Assembly (NCBI GenBank): GCA_015661045.1
Contig: JACVQG010000053.1
Coordinates: 1 to 7,566 of the forward strand
Reading direction: 5' to 3'
From: Dehalococcoidia bacterium
GTDB taxonomy: Bacteria > Chloroflexota > Dehalococcoidia > JACVQG01
DNA length: 7,566 bases
Shown in pieces: positions 5,974 through 7,566 of this stretch; position 1 is the stretch's first letter, and each line of letters begins with the position of its first letter. Under the pieces are notes generated by a model. It saw nothing but the letters and a program-made list of their open reading frames with translations. It did not search any database and was not told the origin of the DNA. The translations under genes and the position numbers were made by a program.

Positions 5974-6960
5974 TTATGGGATAGAACTTCTCATTTTGAA
6001 TGAGATAAGGTCAGGTTCCTTGACTATTCTTATTTCTACTATTCCATGGCTCTCCAACCATGTCAGGAGACTGCCATAAGGATTTCTTCGGCTGAATCCG
6101 ACATCTTGAGGATAAATCTCATTTTCTTGCAGTTTTTCATGGCATTGTTGACCGAAGCTACCCCTCTTGACAGGCCCGCCTTTGAGCGCCTTAATTACTT
6201 CTACACATTCCGCCACGAGATAAGGTTTATTCCATAATATCAGGTTTCCATTTTCAATTGATGACGCTAGCCTTTCGCTGATTTCATCTTTCTCGGACCA
6301 AATATATACATCTACACCAATTCTCTTCATCTCTTTAAGAGTCTCGGCGTAATCCCCATCTTTTGATACAAGGATGAAAATCGTTTTACGAGGATTTGTA
6401 ATGCACTCCCGCATACTATCTCTTACGAGCTGAGAATCAGCGTCATAGTAGCCTTCAAATACTTCAAATTTTAGTGCTTCAAAGGTTCCTTTCACCGTAG
6501 GCTTCGAAACACCCTGCTGAAAAAATGTAGAAAATATTGCCCATTCAGGTTGAGAGCTATATACGCGTAGGAGACGACTGGCTCGAGTTGCGGGGAAAAT
6601 AAGGTCCAAATATTTCTTCATATAGCCCCACTCCTCCTCAATCTTGTCAACACTCAGAGCTAGATTCTGGAAGTCCCAAGCTAATACCAGCTTGGTTCGA
6701 TGTTTTGTGGCTTGTTTCATGCTTATCCTCCTCTTAAAGAAATTAGGGGAGAGATTGTGCTGCTTTGCAATGGCGTAAATAGCGGCTAATGTATCGGCAT
6801 CCGGAGTGGTGGCACCGATCTCCCAGCGAGAAAGGGTATTCACTGGGATGTCGAGAAGGTCGGCAAGCTTGGCCTGACTTAGCCCAAGCTCCTTACGAAT
6901 GTTGGCTATGACCGCTCGATCAAATAAATAATCGTAGAGTTCAGGCTTTATCGGTACCAT
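5974..6960 (-). CDS. XRE-type HTH fused to NYN (PIN-like) putative ribonuclease
   Basis: The protein has 328 residues from ATG 6960. Residues about 15-70 are an XRE/Cro-type helix-turn-helix (IRKELGLSQAKLADLLDIPV, then NTLSRWEIGATTPD). Residues about 90-225 are an NYN domain: LVLAWDFQNL (Asp96, Asn99), YYDADSQLVRDS (Asp173/Asp175) and VSKDGDYAETL (Asp201, Asp203), the acidic metal site of PIN-like RNases, followed by VDVYIWSEKDEIS. The last 70 residues (GSFGQQCHEKLQ to IVEIRIV) look like a small winged-helix domain. A GTG at 6978 would extend the frame, but it lies upstream of the -10 box, so ATG 6960 is chosen. The HTH suggests self-regulation or DNA-directed placement of an RNase. The gene converges on the NlpC/P60 gene, with stops 49 bases apart and no clear terminator. 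It may be an accessory or toxin-like gene. Confidence 0.82.
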   Translation of the reverse strand: MVPIKPELYDYLFDRAVIANIRKELGLSQAKLADLLDIPVNTLSRWEIGATTPDADTLAAIYAIAKQHNLSPNFFKRRISMKQATKHRTKLVLAWDFQNLALSVDKIEEEWGYMKKYLDLIFPATRASRLLRVYSSQPEWAIFSTFFQQGVSKPTVKGTFEALKFEVFEGYYDADSQLVRDSMRECITNPRKTIFILVSKDGDYAETLKEMKRIGVDVYIWSEKDEISERLASSIENGNLILWNKPYLVAECVEVIKALKGGPVKRGSFGQQCHEKLQENEIYPQDVGFSRRNPYGSLLTWLESHGIVEIRIVKEPDLISFKMRSSIP

Positions 6961-6968
6961 GATTTTGA

Positions 6969-6997
6969 AGTATAGCACTAAATATATATGTTGTCAA
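6969..6997 (-). promoter_or_regulatory. Near-consensus promoter of the HTH-NYN gene
   Basis: On the minus strand, a perfect TTGACA (6997-6992) and TATACT (6974-6969) are separated by exactly 17 bases. Only eight bases separate the -10 from the ATG at 6960, so the mRNA should start at or within a couple of bases of the start codon. No Shine-Dalgarno sequence is present. A dyad is not obvious, but an HTH protein binding its own promoter is plausible. Confidence 0.72.
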
Positions 6998-7027
6998 CAG
7001 TTATGATGATAGCATTATTAATAACCC

Positions 7028-7264
7028 TTATTGCTTAAACAGCTTATCCAGCTTGGCTTTGATCCGTTCTTGCCGTTTTCGTGTCTCTTCTCTGTCCAGT
7101 TCTGCTTGCTTTAGCTGGCCGTTGACAATTGTTACCCTCAGCCAGTCTCCGGCCTGGATGCCCGGGGGAAGCTGACCTACCGGCACAGATAGCTCTCTCT
7201 CCTCCGGGCCAATCAACAGTAATGCAACACCTTCATCTATGCGGTCAATGGCTGCTTTTTCCAT
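7028..7264 (-). CDS. DUF3006 domain-containing protein (78 aa)
   Basis: This 78-residue protein begins MEKAAIDRIDEGVALLLIG and continues through LSVPVGQLPPGIQAGDWLRVTI. This is the typical DUF3006 pattern: a small beta-rich domain with DRI.EG, a run of hydrophobic residues, and G..GD.L.V. A charged helical tail rich in Lys, Arg and Glu follows (54-78). The function of DUF3006 is unknown, but it is often next to ComEC-like MBL proteins, as here. The start at 7264 has AAGGA five bases upstream. A longer frame to 7336 exists, but its first residues are encoded by a dispersed repeat (7291-7329) and are not believed. The ATG at 7270 has the AAGG touching it and is less likely. Confidence 0.78.
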   Translation of the reverse strand: MEKAAIDRIDEGVALLLIGPEERELSVPVGQLPPGIQAGDWLRVTIVNGQLKQAELDREETRKRQERIKAKLDKLFKQ

Positions 7265-7290
7265 GCTCATCCTTAATGGGTGAGTGGTAT

Positions 7291-7329
7291 GCCCCACCCT
7301 GAGATTCTTCGCTGCGCTCCAGAATGACA
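7291..7329 (-). repeat. Dispersed repeat, half copy (copy 3)
   Basis: Read on the minus strand, the element begins TGTCATTCTGGAGCGCAGCG, then AAGAATCTCAGGGTGGGGC. It matches the arms of the elements at 1541-1630 and 2825-2925, and the AATCTCAGGG...GGGG extension matches the right arm of copy 1. Only one arm is present. It lies between the ComEC-like gene and the DUF3006 gene, and generates a false N-terminal extension for the latter. Confidence 0.7.
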
Positions 7330-7349
7330 AAACCAAGATTCCCGACAGC

Positions 7350-7566
7350 TCATCGTTCCGTCTTCACGGTGTAGGTCTTGCCGTTGGTGCTTATCACTAT
7401 AGCGCCGTGGACATCTGTCCCCAAAATACGTACCCCGGCGGTATTCAATGCCTTGATTGTCTCCGGGTGGGGATGGCCGAACTGGTTCCCCACCCCCGCC
7501 TGGTACACCGCCACCTGCGGCTTAACCGCTGCCAGGAAAGGCGCCGAGGTAGAGGTGCGGGAACCG
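7350..7566 (-). CDS. ComEC/Rec2-like MBL-fold protein, C-terminal end (5' part outside window)
   Basis: The minus-strand frame is open at the window edge and ends at TGA 7352-7350, giving 71 residues. It reads GSRTSTSAPFLAAVKPQVAV, then a block with GVGNQFGHPHPETIKAL, TAGVRILGTDVHGAIVI and STNGKTY. This is the standard end of ComEC/Rec2-type metallo-beta-lactamase domains: GS.TST..FL..V.P, then N.FGHPH, then T...G.I.I...G. The metal-binding motif lies upstream, outside the window. Whether this is a full membrane ComEC or a stand-alone secreted MBL hydrolase cannot be told. The following DUF3006 gene is 85 bases downstream with a repeat in between, which favours the stand-alone MBL/DUF3006 pair. 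The frame has no start or stop before the window edge. Confidence 0.75.
   Translation of the reverse strand, partial: GSRTSTSAPFLAAVKPQVAVYQAGVGNQFGHPHPETIKALNTAGVRILGTDVHGAIVISTNGKTYTVKTER

Noticed and set aside
7265..7336. N-terminal extension of the DUF3006 gene
   Set aside because: The extra residues are largely encoded by the dispersed repeat, and the family pattern starts at the ATG at 7264, which has a well-placed AAGGA.

Overview
The window looks like chromosomal DNA from an anaerobic or microaerobic bacterium of moderate GC content. My best guess is an uncultivated Chloroflexota of the Dehalococcoidia/Anaerolineae type. This rests on an NDP-forming acyl-CoA synthetase remnant, a cysteine-rich 4Fe-4S protein, a ComEC-like/DUF3006 pair and short dispersed palindromic repeats. 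No rRNA or marker gene is present, so the taxonomy is inference.

Layout. Positions 1-333 hold the 3' end of an acyl-CoA synthetase-like gene (+). It converges on a small membrane-anchored zinc-ribbon protein (379-621, -). A four-helix membrane protein of unknown role follows (780-1391, +). Next is a 4Fe-4S protein with an N-terminal helix-turn-helix (1677-2756, +), with a copy of a dispersed inverted repeat on each side. A 416-base gap with repeats and a promoter leads to an MBL-fold metallohydrolase (3173-3943, +). A perfect 28-bp palindrome separates it from a tight two-gene unit: a CoiA-type nuclease-like protein (4084-4965, +) and a permuted NlpC/P60-type papain-fold protein with an inserted membrane hairpin (4968-5924, +). 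On the minus strand are an XRE-HTH/NYN putative ribonuclease (5974-6960), a DUF3006 protein (7028-7264) and the C-terminal end of a ComEC-like MBL protein (7350-7566).

How the genes relate. Two pairs look functionally linked: ComEC-like MBL with DUF3006, a common arrangement, and the CoiA-like nuclease with the membrane NlpC/P60 protein, which are 2 bases apart. The CoiA-like gene is visibly more AT-rich than its neighbours, and the HTH-NYN protein converges on this pair. An AT-rich nuclease, a membrane papain-fold enzyme and a regulated RNase-like protein together look like accessory genome content. A defence or DNA-processing role is possible but unproven.

Two sequence-level patterns stand out. 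Three genes (379-621, 3173-3943, 5974-6960) have a good -10 hexamer only 8-12 bases before the start codon, which implies leaderless or near-leaderless mRNAs. The genes at 1677 and 4968 instead have clear Shine-Dalgarno sequences. In addition, a repeat family with TGTCATTCTGA ends occurs three times (two full copies, one half copy), alongside other palindromic repeats. These repeats create false reading frames and false N-termini.
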